From Sulfuricurvum sp. (lineage in GTDB: Bacteria > Campylobacterota > Campylobacteria > Campylobacterales > Sulfurimonadaceae), in assembly GCA_024635855.1 (NCBI GenBank), contig JAGXHZ010000061.1:1-11787 (forward strand): 11,787 nucleotides of DNA, in the 5' to 3' direction. Shown one piece after another: positions 1 through 5,882 of the stretch. Below the pieces are notes generated by a model. That model worked only from the letters and a program-made list of their open reading frames with translations, did no database searches and was not told the origin of the DNA. A program made the translations under genes and the position numbers. Position 1 is the first letter of the stretch. Every line of letters begins with the position of its first letter.

Positions 1-28
1 GGCAGCGTCAGATGTGTATAAGAGACAG
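1..28 (+). other. Nextera/Tn5 sequencing adapter (assembly artefact)
   Basis: The bases from GGCAGCGTC through GTGTATAAGAGACAG match the 3' part of the Illumina Nextera read-1 adapter, which ends in the 19-bp Tn5 mosaic end. This is not genomic sequence. Read in frame with the following gene it gives the peptide MCIRDR, a well-known contamination signature in predicted proteins. Genomic sequence starts at base 29. Confidence 0.97.
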
Positions 29-1310
29 AAGTGACACTGAAATAAAAAATGCTAAGCCCAAAGAAAAGAAGTATGTCTTATCTGATGGGAATGGACTACA
101 ACTACTTATCAAGCCTGATGGTAAAAAGACTTGGGAAATTCGCTATACATTAGCTGGCAAATCAAAAGCAACTACGATAGGAAATTATCCGCTTATAACG
201 CTAGCTGAGGCAAGAGAAAGACGAAACAATTTCAAAACGAAAATTGCAAACGGAATAAACCCAGTGCAAGAACGTAAAGAGAGTAAACTTCTAATTGAAG
301 AGAAAAAAATTGAAAATGAAGCTCTCAAGAATGGTCAATTTCACCTCGTAACGTATGGATGGCTAGATACTCTCACTAACGATGAGACAACTACGGTGAA
401 GCGTCGCAGGGCGTTTGAGCGTGATATTTTTCCCTATCTATGTGAATATGACAAGCAGCACGTTATTATCTCCTCAAAATATATCGACACAATCACCCAC
501 GGTGAACTATTGCGAATTATCAATGAAAAAGAAAAAACAGCGGCAGAAACAGCCCGTCGTCTTCTCACGGACTGTAGCCGTCTATGGCTCTATGCTATCA
601 GTCACGGTCACGCTTCTTTTAATATCACTACCAATATCAGCAAAAAAGACGCTCTAAAAAAGTCAGTTAAAAACCATTATCCAAAAATTACCGATGAAAA
701 AATATTAGGGGAATTACTCAGAGCAATCGATCACTATAAAGGAAGTGTCATCGTGCGCAATGTACTTCGTTTTGTCTCCATCATACCTTTACGTGCCGAT
801 AATCTCTGCAAACTCAGATGGGAAAGTATTGATTTTGACAAAGCGACTCTTACTATCAAACGATCCGAAATGAAAGTAAAAAATAAAACTCTTGCCGATT
901 TTGTATTACCGCTACCAAAACAAGCAATAGCTATTTTAAAAGAGATTCAAGAGACTACAGGATGGGGCGAATGGGTATTTCATGGGGTGACAAATTTTAA
1001 AACTCACGTAGGATTAGAGAGTGCCAATAAAGCATTGAGGCTCATGGGATTTGTTGATGAAATCAATGGACGTAAGCAAACACTGCACGGTTTTCGAGGG
1101 ACATTTCGATCACTGAGTGAAACATACGCACGTGAACATGGGGCTAGTTATGAGACAATGGAAAAAGTGCTCGATCATCAAGAAGCGAATCAAGCCGTCA
1201 GAGCTTACACCCACAAAGCAGATTACACCGAACAAATGAGAGCACTTTTGCAGTGGTGGGCAGATTATTTGGATAAGATAAAAAATAAACCAGCTAGATT
1301 AGGCCAATAG
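29..1310 (+). CDS. P4-type tyrosine integrase (5'-truncated at contig edge)
   Basis: This is a site-specific recombinase of the phage P4/DUF4102 integrase type, which integrates and excises mobile elements, usually at tRNA genes. The reading frame is entered from the adapter at codon 30-32 (Ser-Asp-Thr-Glu-Ile). Relatives start with a few residues followed by a similar S/T-D-T-E-I motif, so probably only 2-5 residues are missing. Counting from the in-frame ATG inside the adapter, the N-terminal arm-binding domain spans about 7-95, the core-binding domain about 105-205 and the catalytic domain about 225-415. Visible catalytic residues are R261 (PLRADNL), K288 or K290, H359 and R362 (LHGFRGTF), H389 (LDHQ) and the nucleophile Y399 (RAYTHKADY). 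The QWWADYLD tail is typical of the family. All residues are intact, so the enzyme should be active. It overlaps the convergent regulator gene by 17 bp. An attachment site would be expected just beyond the left contig end. Confidence 0.93.
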
Positions 1311-2019
1311 ATACTTTCTTGATTTCACTCCCTGCTTCCCCAATAGAATCAAACACTTGCTTAAACGCCTCGGTACGCTTACGCACATCATCGCTATCTT
1401 TATAGGCTTTAATGGCTTCGATAGGGAGATGTGCTTTAAGAATAGCAATAAAATGCGCTAAATCATCATTGGTGGCACGTAAATACTTTTTATATCCCAA
1501 TACCCAGCAATATCCAATAAGAGAGCGCAGCACATCCTTGCTTTCTTCAGATAGTTCAGATGAGCCATAAAAATAGCTTTCGACATCACAGCCGTAACGC
1601 TGTTGGGATTGAAATTCAGGGGTATTGGTGCGATATATAAACTCCTCAAATGAACGCAGATAGATTCGTAAAAATAGCGGAATCACAAACTCCAACTCCA
1701 GCACCTGCCCGTTTTTAAATCCAACAATTTCTTTGGATAATCTGCTTGATCCCCCCTTGAATACTTTTGATACTGCTTGTTGAGAGATATTAAAAGTATT
1801 CGCCAGTTCTTTTTGCGTGATTGAATATTTCACCATCATGGTGTGCTGAAAATAACTGACCAATGGATGAATCATAGTAGGTGTAATAGGTGATTTTTGT
1901 ATCTTTAAGTGATCTAAAATCATACGATGTAAAAAAACAGGGAGATTCAGGGATGTTTCCCCTGCTGTCTCCATAATCTCTGCTATTTCATGAGAAGTAA
2001 AATGAATACAAATTTTCAT
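1294..2019 (-). CDS. helix-turn-helix regulator-like protein, 241 aa
   Basis: I do not recognise the full-length family. A helix-turn-helix is visible at about residues 66-90 (SITQKELANTFNISQQAVSK), with the spacing of Cro/XRE or sigma-type DNA-binding domains. Around it are an N-terminal helical segment and a long, mostly helical C-terminal region with no recognised motif. The role inferred is a DNA-binding regulator of the element. The chosen ATG has AGGA 11 nt upstream, which is acceptable but long. Upstream on the same strand are an extended -10 promoter and a perfect 18-bp palindrome inside the expected leader, the arrangement expected for an autorepressor. The 3' end overlaps the integrase gene by 17 bp in convergent orientation with no room for a terminator, so transcription through one gene may oppose the other. 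Confidence 0.75.
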   Translation of the reverse strand: MKICIHFTSHEIAEIMETAGETSLNLPVFLHRMILDHLKIQKSPITPTMIHPLVSYFQHTMMVKYSITQKELANTFNISQQAVSKVFKGGSSRLSKEIVGFKNGQVLELEFVIPLFLRIYLRSFEEFIYRTNTPEFQSQQRYGCDVESYFYGSSELSEESKDVLRSLIGYCWVLGYKKYLRATNDDLAHFIAILKAHLPIEAIKAYKDSDDVRKRTEAFKQVFDSIGEAGSEIKKVSIGLI

Positions 2020-2053
2020 CGTTTAATCAATCCTAAGCATTAAAGGGTTATTG

Positions 2054-2071
2054 TTTGGTTGTACAACCAAA
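2054..2071. promoter_or_regulatory. 18-bp perfect palindrome, probable operator
   Basis: TTTGGTTGTACAACCAAA is a perfect 18-bp inverted repeat. It lies between the divergent HTH gene and the 134-aa gene, downstream of the HTH gene's extended -10 and upstream of the rightward gene. Position and symmetry fit a dimeric repressor operator, most simply for the adjacent HTH protein. The binding partner is inferred. Confidence 0.6.
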
Positions 2072-2088
2072 AAGTAAATGTATTCTTG

Positions 2089-2097
2089 ATTATATCA
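2089..2097 (-). promoter_or_regulatory. extended -10 promoter for the HTH regulator gene
   Basis: On the minus strand this reads TGATATAAT, an exact TGn-TATAAT extended -10 element. No good -35 hexamer is seen, but extended -10 promoters do not need one. Transcription would start near base 2082, giving a leader of about 60 nt ahead of the HTH gene. Confidence 0.6.
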
Positions 2098-2130
2098 ACA
2101 TTTACCTAAGTGGATTAAAGGAGAATTACC

Positions 2131-2535
2131 ATGTCAAAAGTTTTATACACAAACATTAATCTCTCGCTTGATGAGAACTGTAAAAGCATACTTATTAATC
2201 CCAAGGGGGAACGTTTTTACTTTACTCCTTGTGAAGAACAAAGTTCTATCTTTACCAATGCCATACTCAGTTTCGACGAGGAAGAGCATTATGTGATTGA
2301 GGGGACTCAAACAATTTACAGCAATCACAAAGGACGCTCTTCTAGCTACGAAAAGCTCTTGTGTGAACATCCTGCTGAGCTAATCGTCAGACGCAGCTTC
2401 TTGGGGTTTACGTGGTACAAAGTTAATGGCATCATGAAGAGAGAAATGCGTTCCCGCTACATCTGTCAACATAAAGCCTACCATATCTATGAACGCCTTG
2501 AGTTCTTGTCTCGCACTTGCGCATCGGAGGCGTGA
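2131..2535 (+). CDS. hypothetical protein, 134 aa
   Basis: No family is recognised. The ATG has a strong SD (AAAGGAG, 7 nt upstream), so the start is secure. The product is predicted soluble with no signal peptide or membrane segment. It has a mixed acidic and basic composition, four cysteines (about residues 17, 34, 78 and 112, plus one near the C-terminus) and an aromatic-rich second half (FLGFTWYKVNG, then a basic RYICQHKAYHIYERLEF stretch) that could bind nucleic acid or protein. It is the first gene of a rightward run leading into three very small genes, two of them membrane proteins, and is likely co-transcribed with them. It may be controlled by the palindrome about 60 bp upstream. Function is unknown. 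Confidence 0.72.
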   Translation: MSKVLYTNINLSLDENCKSILINPKGERFYFTPCEEQSSIFTNAILSFDEEEHYVIEGTQTIYSNHKGRSSSYEKLLCEHPAELIVRRSFLGFTWYKVNGIMKREMRSRYICQHKAYHIYERLEFLSRTCASEA

Positions 2536-2573
2536 GATGAAAAAATCATGTGATGATGGAAAAGGGGATAATA

Positions 2574-2861
2574 ATGGTTGATATTACTTTTATGATTGTG
2601 GGAATAACGATTGTGTTGCTCTCGCTTAGTTTGCTGTACGTTGTAAAAGACTTTACAGCATTGGTTATTTGGTCTGTTTCTTTGAGCATGGTTGAAATCG
2701 CACTGACTTGGATGGAGTATGACATCAAATGGCACGTCATAACCGCAATGATATTTTTTGGATTTGTATTGGTGATTATGTTGGTGAAAATAAGACTACG
2801 CATCAATGTGGCACTCAAACGTATTGCACAAATTGAAGAGGAAGAAGGGAAACTATCATGA
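2574..2861 (+). CDS. small three-helix membrane protein, 95 aa
   Basis: I chose the ATG at 2574 rather than the in-frame ATG at 2550 because AAGGGG lies 6 nt upstream of it, and because it removes a short polar extension ahead of the first membrane helix. Three hydrophobic helices are evident at about residues 4-24, 27-46 and 53-72, followed by a charged tail (KIRLRINVALKRIAQIEEEEGK) likely to be cytoplasmic by the positive-inside rule. Size and topology recall small phage or conjugation membrane proteins (holin-like or coat-assembly-like), but no sequence motif identifies one. Its stop codon overlaps the ATG of the next gene (ATGA), so the two are probably translationally coupled. Confidence 0.7.
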   Translation: MVDITFMIVGITIVLLSLSLLYVVKDFTALVIWSVSLSMVEIALTWMEYDIKWHVITAMIFFGFVLVIMLVKIRLRINVALKRIAQIEEEEGKLS

Positions 2862-2959
2862 AGAAAGTAAAAAATATTCCTGCTATCCCACGTATCATCT
2901 GGCCAGTTACTTTAGGACGTGATACGCGAAAGATGTTCAAAAGGAGTATAGCATGTTAA
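2858..2959 (+). CDS. very small basic peptide gene, 33 aa
   Basis: The 33-codon frame begins MKKVKNIPAIPRIIW and ends RSIAC. The ATG overlaps the previous stop as ATGA, with GAAGGGA about 7 nt upstream as SD. Its stop lies past the ATG of the following gene at 2953, so it overlaps both neighbours. Overlap at both ends, a good SD and no intergenic gap are the signs of a real, translationally coupled small gene. The peptide is strongly basic, has no membrane helix, and could interact with a neighbouring membrane protein or simply sustain translation between the two. No relative is recognised. Confidence 0.55.
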   Translation: MKKVKNIPAIPRIIWPVTLGRDTRKMFKRSIAC

Positions 2960-3144
2960 ATCAAAGAGAACAATATATTATTTCTGCCGTATCCATCCCA
3001 TTTCTGATGATGGTGCTTATCGGTGATTATGAATCGGCCAAAGTCTTGGTATTTGTGCCAATAATCATAGCTCTATTTGCAATATATGCCGATCGTATCC
3101 GTGCCAACAAAAAGCTGATGGATTTTTTGGAGAAGGTGTGTTAG
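2953..3144 (+). CDS. small two-helix membrane protein, 63 aa
   Basis: A strong SD (AAAGGAG, 7 nt upstream of the ATG) fixes the start. Two hydrophobic helices span about residues 8-24 and 30-46, joined by a short acidic loop (GDYES). A basic tail (ADRIRANKKLMDFLEKVC) suggests an N-in/C-in hairpin in the inner membrane. It is the last gene of the rightward run, and the convergent XRE repressor gene ends 13 bp beyond its stop. The family is unknown. Size and topology would fit a phage membrane protein, a toxin-type membrane peptide or a subunit of an envelope complex, and the sequence alone does not decide among these. Confidence 0.68.
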   Translation: MLNQREQYIISAVSIPFLMMVLIGDYESAKVLVFVPIIIALFAIYADRIRANKKLMDFLEKVC

Positions 3145-3157
3145 GCAAAGATAGAAA

Positions 3158-3424
3158 TCAGCCGTGGGGGTGAAAAGGTGGGAGCATTTTATGAATATCG
3201 AGACTCCACTCTTTGGCTAAAATCACCAAATGGGCAAGATTGTAGTTGGCTTGATTTTGACGAAGCTCAATACGGGCGACAAATGAAGTGGAGTTGTGAC
3301 CAAGAATATTAGCCAGTTTGAGTTGACTAATTTTACGCTCTTTGCGTAGCGTTTTGACATGTTGTGTTAAGGCATCATAATACGCTTTAACATCAGAATG
3401 TTCTTCTTTGGACATATCAACCAT
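3158..3424 (-). CDS. XRE/Cro-family transcriptional repressor, 88 aa
   Basis: This is a small single-domain DNA-binding protein. The HTH_3-type domain covers about residues 19-75, with KISQLKLANILGHNSTSFVA as the helix-turn-helix core. It follows an N-terminal helix rich in charged residues, and no effector or peptidase domain is present. Length and architecture fit phage Cro/CI-like or plasmid regulators. There are two in-frame starts, 3424 and 3415. Neither has a convincing SD, and a TATAGT lies 5 nt before the first ATG, so a leaderless mRNA is possible. The gene is divergent from the exported protein gene at 3570, and the gap holds two similar operator-like sites, so it probably represses that gene and itself. 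An antitoxin role is an alternative, but no adjacent toxin-like partner is seen on the same strand. Confidence 0.82.
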   Translation of the reverse strand: MVDMSKEEHSDVKAYYDALTQHVKTLRKERKISQLKLANILGHNSTSFVARIELRQNQANYNLAHLVILAKEWSLDIHKMLPPFHPHG

Positions 3425-3427
3425 CGC

Positions 3428-3441
3428 TCACTATAAGATGA
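3428..3441. promoter_or_regulatory. operator-like site O1 beside the XRE gene
   Basis: TCACTATAAGATGA shares its first seven bases with the site at 3475-3488 and ends in the same TGA. It is a weak inverted repeat of its own (TCA/TGA ends). It overlaps TATAGT on the minus strand, a candidate -10 for the XRE gene, so occupancy would block that promoter. Confidence 0.4.
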
Positions 3442-3474
3442 TTGATTTTAATGAAATTACCCATCCATAAACAA

Positions 3475-3488
3475 TCACTATTAAGTGA
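3475..3488. promoter_or_regulatory. operator-like site O2 in the promoter of the exported protein gene
   Basis: TCACTATTAAGTGA has perfect 5-bp inverted arms (TCACT/AGTGA) around a 4-bp centre and begins with the same seven bases as O1, 47 bp away. It covers the -35 position for a possible -10 at 3499-3506 (TATATACA) ahead of the exported protein gene. This is the layout of a divergent phage-type switch. Binding by the adjacent XRE protein is inferred. Confidence 0.45.
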
Positions 3489-3569
3489 GTGAAAAGAATA
3501 TATACACTAAGCTTCCTCTATCCAATACATCTCAACAATCGATTTTACATACAAATTAGGAGATCAAAA

Positions 3570-5000
3570 ATGAAAAAAACATTAACACTATCACTTCTCA
3601 TGGCAACATCGTTGCTTGCTGAAGTAATCGAACCAATACCGGTTGGAGTTAGGGGGAGTCTGAACAATTACTTGTCTATCAGTCCAACATTGACAGCGAC
3701 TACTGATGGAAAGATAAACTACAATCTTATAAAAAATTGCTTTTTAAGAAATGGTAATTTGGCAACAACAACTAAAGACGCACTTGGCGAGCGTAAAATA
3801 AATGTTTTTGGTGCTAACGGCAAGCTAGAAAAAGAATACGCAACATTATCAAATAGTTATTTCTTGAGTTCTAACTATGTGTGCAGTAATAAAAACAATA
3901 GTGGGGATATTATTTTTAAAGCTTTCGTTATGACAGGTGGTACTTTTGGTATGGCTAATGGAGCATCAACTGATTATCATTGGATAGTAGAACACAGTGC
4001 AGAACAAATGATGGATAAGGGACAATTTGACAGAACAAGCGATCATGGCTGGGTTTTGCCAACACGGTCGGAATCTGATAGCGAACGAAATCGTCAAAAG
4101 CTCTCAGCAGAATATGCAACCTATGAAGCTTTTTTTAATGACTGGCTAAAACACCCACGTCCAGATAGTCAAGAAAAAATAGCACGCGATGGTAATTATG
4201 CTTTTCATGGTGCAGAAGCATTTAGGCTAGATCTTGCCTATCCTGGCATGTTTGATATTTCTCCAAGCATGACTCCAGCTCTCAGCGAAATGCGCTATTT
4301 TTGTGAAGGTCATAAAGGTGATTTTATGAAGGATGGAAAACCGTTTCTAAAGACTGTCGAAGCCTTTATTCGTGATGGTGCTGTATATTCTACTCGTGAA
4401 AAATATTTTAATGGCAGATATGCGTGTACTAGCGGTGAAGCGCCCTTCAACGTTGAACTTAGTGGAGATAAGATGATTGTTAAAAAAGGATTTTCACCTG
4501 CTTTTTTTGTAGGCTCTAATAATCAATCCTATCTACCACAATCAACTAGCCAAGAAAGTGCATCTATTATAAATGATGATACTATGATTGTAAAAAATGT
4601 AGCGATGACAAAAGGACCTTTTTCTAAAAAACAAGGGGCATTAAATTATTTTGGAACATACAATGGTGTGGATAACGAAGGGTGTGGTCTTGTCTCAGTT
4701 ACAAAATCGGTGGATCGTATTAAAAATTCACAAGATGTTTTCAACTACAAATATTGTAATGGAGTAGTTATGGCATTAGGCGAAACTGGACTTCCTGGTA
4801 TACCTCGCAAATCTGAACTTGAACCGATCATTAACAGCGTGAAAACATCATGTAAACAATATGGGGCATTTGGGACGCAGTACAACGAGAATACAATTGT
4901 CTCTTGCAGATCACTTGACATCAATCATTGTAATCTTGAAATCACAATTATGCAAGATAATAAGCTGTTGAATAAGCAGGTCATTGACTCGTGTAAATAG
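3570..5000 (+). CDS. exported cysteine-rich protein of unknown function, 476 aa
   Basis: The ATG at 3570 is preceded by AGGAG at 7 nt and opens directly into a classical Sec signal peptide (MKKTLTLSLLMATSLLA, probable cleavage after A17). It is therefore chosen over an in-frame GTG at 3489 that lacks an SD and would bury the signal. The mature protein has 10 cysteines, an even number spread from about residue 54 to the last three residues, suggesting disulfides in the periplasm or outside the cell. No membrane anchor or C-terminal sorting signal is seen. The middle part (about 135-290) is rich in His, Trp, Tyr and charged residues (TDYHWIVEHSAEQMMDKGQF, then DHGWVLPTRSESD), perhaps an enzyme or adhesin domain. 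The C-terminal third is rich in Thr, Ser and Asn. No family is recognised. Control by a divergent phage-like repressor suggests a mobile-element-borne surface or secreted factor, a mating-pair or adsorption protein, or a toxin. Confidence 0.75.
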   Translation: MKKTLTLSLLMATSLLAEVIEPIPVGVRGSLNNYLSISPTLTATTDGKINYNLIKNCFLRNGNLATTTKDALGERKINVFGANGKLEKEYATLSNSYFLSSNYVCSNKNNSGDIIFKAFVMTGGTFGMANGASTDYHWIVEHSAEQMMDKGQFDRTSDHGWVLPTRSESDSERNRQKLSAEYATYEAFFNDWLKHPRPDSQEKIARDGNYAFHGAEAFRLDLAYPGMFDISPSMTPALSEMRYFCEGHKGDFMKDGKPFLKTVEAFIRDGAVYSTREKYFNGRYACTSGEAPFNVELSGDKMIVKKGFSPAFFVGSNNQSYLPQSTSQESASIINDDTMIVKNVAMTKGPFSKKQGALNYFGTYNGVDNEGCGLVSVTKSVDRIKNSQDVFNYKYCNGVVMALGETGLPGIPRKSELEPIINSVKTSCKQYGAFGTQYNENTIVSCRSLDINHCNLEITIMQDNKLLNKQVIDSCK

Positions 5001-5006
5001 GGAAAT

Positions 5007-5046
5007 ATCGCCACCTCAGAAGAGGTGAATGCGATTTACACACCTC
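5007..5046 (+). terminator. three-segment stem-loop after the exported protein gene (terminator or attenuator-like)
   Basis: CACCTC (5012-5017), AGAA loop and GAGGTG (5022-5027) form a perfect 6-bp hairpin. ATCGC and GCGAT extend it on either side of a 3-base AAT bulge. A second CACCTC at 5041-5046 could pair with the same GAGGTG instead, giving a mutually exclusive hairpin. No U tract follows either one, so this is not a standard intrinsic terminator. It begins 6 bp after the stop codon. A 3' mRNA-stabilising stem, factor-dependent terminator or switch is possible. Confidence 0.45.
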
Positions 5047-5073
5047 ACGCTCTATTGGATAGGTATCATTTCT

Positions 5074-5291
5074 TCAAATTTCTTTTTTCATTTTGTCACT
5101 TTTTTAATTATCGTGTTTATTATGTATTTAGTGTTCGATCTTTCGTTCACAAAATAGACCAAATTAAATCAAAGGAATCGAAATGAATCAAATTTCTTTT
5201 TTCATTTTGTCACTTTTTTGAATTTATTGTTGATTATGTATTTAGTGTTCGATTTTTCGCACACAAATCAAACTAAAGGAGTTTAAATGAA
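5074..5291 (+). repeat. diverged tandem duplication of a promoter/start region (two copies of about 114 and 104 bp)
   Basis: Copy 1 runs about 5074-5187 and copy 2 about 5188-5291. The copies share an exact 32-bp block (5074-5105 and 5188-5219, ending TTTTGTCACTTTTTT) and an exact 21-bp block (5119-5139 and 5233-5253, containing TATTTAGTGTTCGAT), both 114 bp apart. The intervening parts have diverged and copy 2 is about 10 bp shorter near its end. Each copy ends in an SD and ATGAA. Copy 2 supplies the start of the alpA-like gene, while copy 1 supplies a start that reads only 12 codons. This is an old duplication of a regulatory region. Each copy carries TTGTCA and a (T/G)ATTAT element 19 bp apart as a possible promoter. 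Confidence 0.8.
5183..5221 (+). CDS. possible 12-residue leader peptide or relic start
   Basis: AAAGGA 7 nt upstream of ATG starts MNQISFFILSLF followed by TGA. It arises where copy 1 of the tandem duplication runs into copy 2, so it may simply be the vestigial start codon of a duplicated gene head. With a good SD it could still be translated and act as a leader peptide for the alpA-like gene 65 bp downstream. Confidence 0.3.
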   Translation: MNQISFFILSLF

Positions 5292-5469
5292 TGCAGAAAG
5301 ACTTTTAAGAATCGCTGACGTGAAATGCCGTACAGGACTCTCAAACTCAACAATTTATGCAAATATCAAGAAAGGACTCTTCCCAAAACCACAAAAGCCA
5401 AGCCCAGGCGTGAGCGCATGGAAGGAGAGTGACATTATTGCTGTAATTAACGGAATTTGGCATGGCTAA
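5287..5469 (+). CDS. AlpA-family regulator/excisionase, 60 aa
   Basis: This is a small MerR-like DNA-binding protein of the AlpA type. Residues 5-30 (LLRIADVKCRTGLSNSTIYA) form the winged HTH. They are followed by the family hallmark GLFPKP (residues 30-35), a basic/proline linker, a tryptophan (W45) and an acidic ESDI helix. Length matches the usual 60-70 aa. AlpA/Vis proteins of P4-like elements activate or assist excision by the partner integrase and often regulate integrase transcription, so this fits the P4-type integrase at the left end or the second recombinase at 8037. The start is set by AAGGAG 5 nt upstream. It is the first gene of a rightward cluster and overlaps the next gene by 8 bp. 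Confidence 0.85.
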   Translation: MNAERLLRIADVKCRTGLSNSTIYANIKKGLFPKPQKPSPGVSAWKESDIIAVINGIWHG

Positions 5470-5794
5470 AAACGAAAAAATAAGGCTTGGTTTTACGACG
5501 ATTTTGCATGATCCTAGGCTGCGTTTTGATTTGACCAATAACGACTACTGCATTGCGGATTGTATATATCACCTCTCTCACAATCCAGCTGGTGCCGTGA
5601 TGGGATGGTGCTATGCGAAGCGTGAAACGATAGGGAGTTTTTTTGGGCTATCTCGTCAATCAGCTCAGACAATCATCAAAAAGCTTGAGCTAAAAGGACT
5701 TATCGAAGTTCACAATGAGACAAAGCATCTGCGAACTACACAGGCTTGGTATGAAAATTTTGTGATGTTTGAATTGGAAAAACGCAAGGTGTAA
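5462..5794 (+). CDS. winged-helix DNA-binding protein, 110 aa
   Basis: A winged helix is visible at about residues 27-86. It has a helical N-terminal part (NNDYCIADCIYHLSHN), then RETIGSFFGLSRQSAQTIIK as the recognition-helix region and LELKGLIEVH as the start of the wing. This pattern occurs in MarR-like regulators and in the DNA-binding heads of phage/plasmid replication initiators such as lambda O-type proteins. No helicase or primase part is attached, so a regulatory or replication-accessory role is the most that can be inferred. Its ATG overlaps the alpA-like stop by 8 bp and has only a weak SD (CGGAA), consistent with coupled translation. The next gene is separated by 88 bp that contain an inverted repeat and promoter-like hexamers. 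Confidence 0.7.
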   Translation: MAKNEKIRLGFTTILHDPRLRFDLTNNDYCIADCIYHLSHNPAGAVMGWCYAKRETIGSFFGLSRQSAQTIIKKLELKGLIEVHNETKHLRTTQAWYENFVMFELEKRKV

Positions 5795-5819
5795 AGAATC
5801 TTGACAGCGTGCAAAAATC

Positions 5820-5852
5820 ATTGTGTCGAGCTGACAAGATAGTTGACACAAT
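5820..5852. promoter_or_regulatory. 8-bp inverted repeat in the promoter region of the 126-aa gene
   Basis: ATTGTGTC (5820-5827) and GACACAAT (5845-5852) are exact inverted repeats 17 bp apart. Three (T/C)TGACA words occur nearby (5801, 5831, 5843), and CTGACA at 5831 is 18 bp from TAATAC at 5855, a plausible promoter. The symmetric arms flank its -35, so a repressor dimer or pair could control the genes from 5883 onward, possibly via the winged-helix protein just upstream. Confidence 0.45.
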
Positions 5853-5882
5853 AATAATACTAAATACAGAAGAGGAAGAAGA

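Noticed and set aside
12..29. Apparent ATG start of the integrase
   Set aside because: The codons derive from the Nextera adapter; the real start lies outside the sequence.
3489..3569. GTG-initiated extension of the exported protein
   Set aside because: It has no SD, overlaps the promoter/operator region and would place 27 residues before a textbook signal peptide. The ATG at 3570 has AGGAG at 7 nt.
2131..5000. Filamentous phage (inovirus) structural module
   Set aside because: Small membrane proteins next to a large exported protein resemble the pVI/pVIII/pIII order. There is no Zot-like assembly ATPase or replication initiator, and the exported protein lacks a C-terminal membrane anchor.
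5074..5291. CRISPR array or plasmid iterons
   Set aside because: There are only two diverged copies at a 114-bp period, aligned with a gene start, so promoter duplication fits better.
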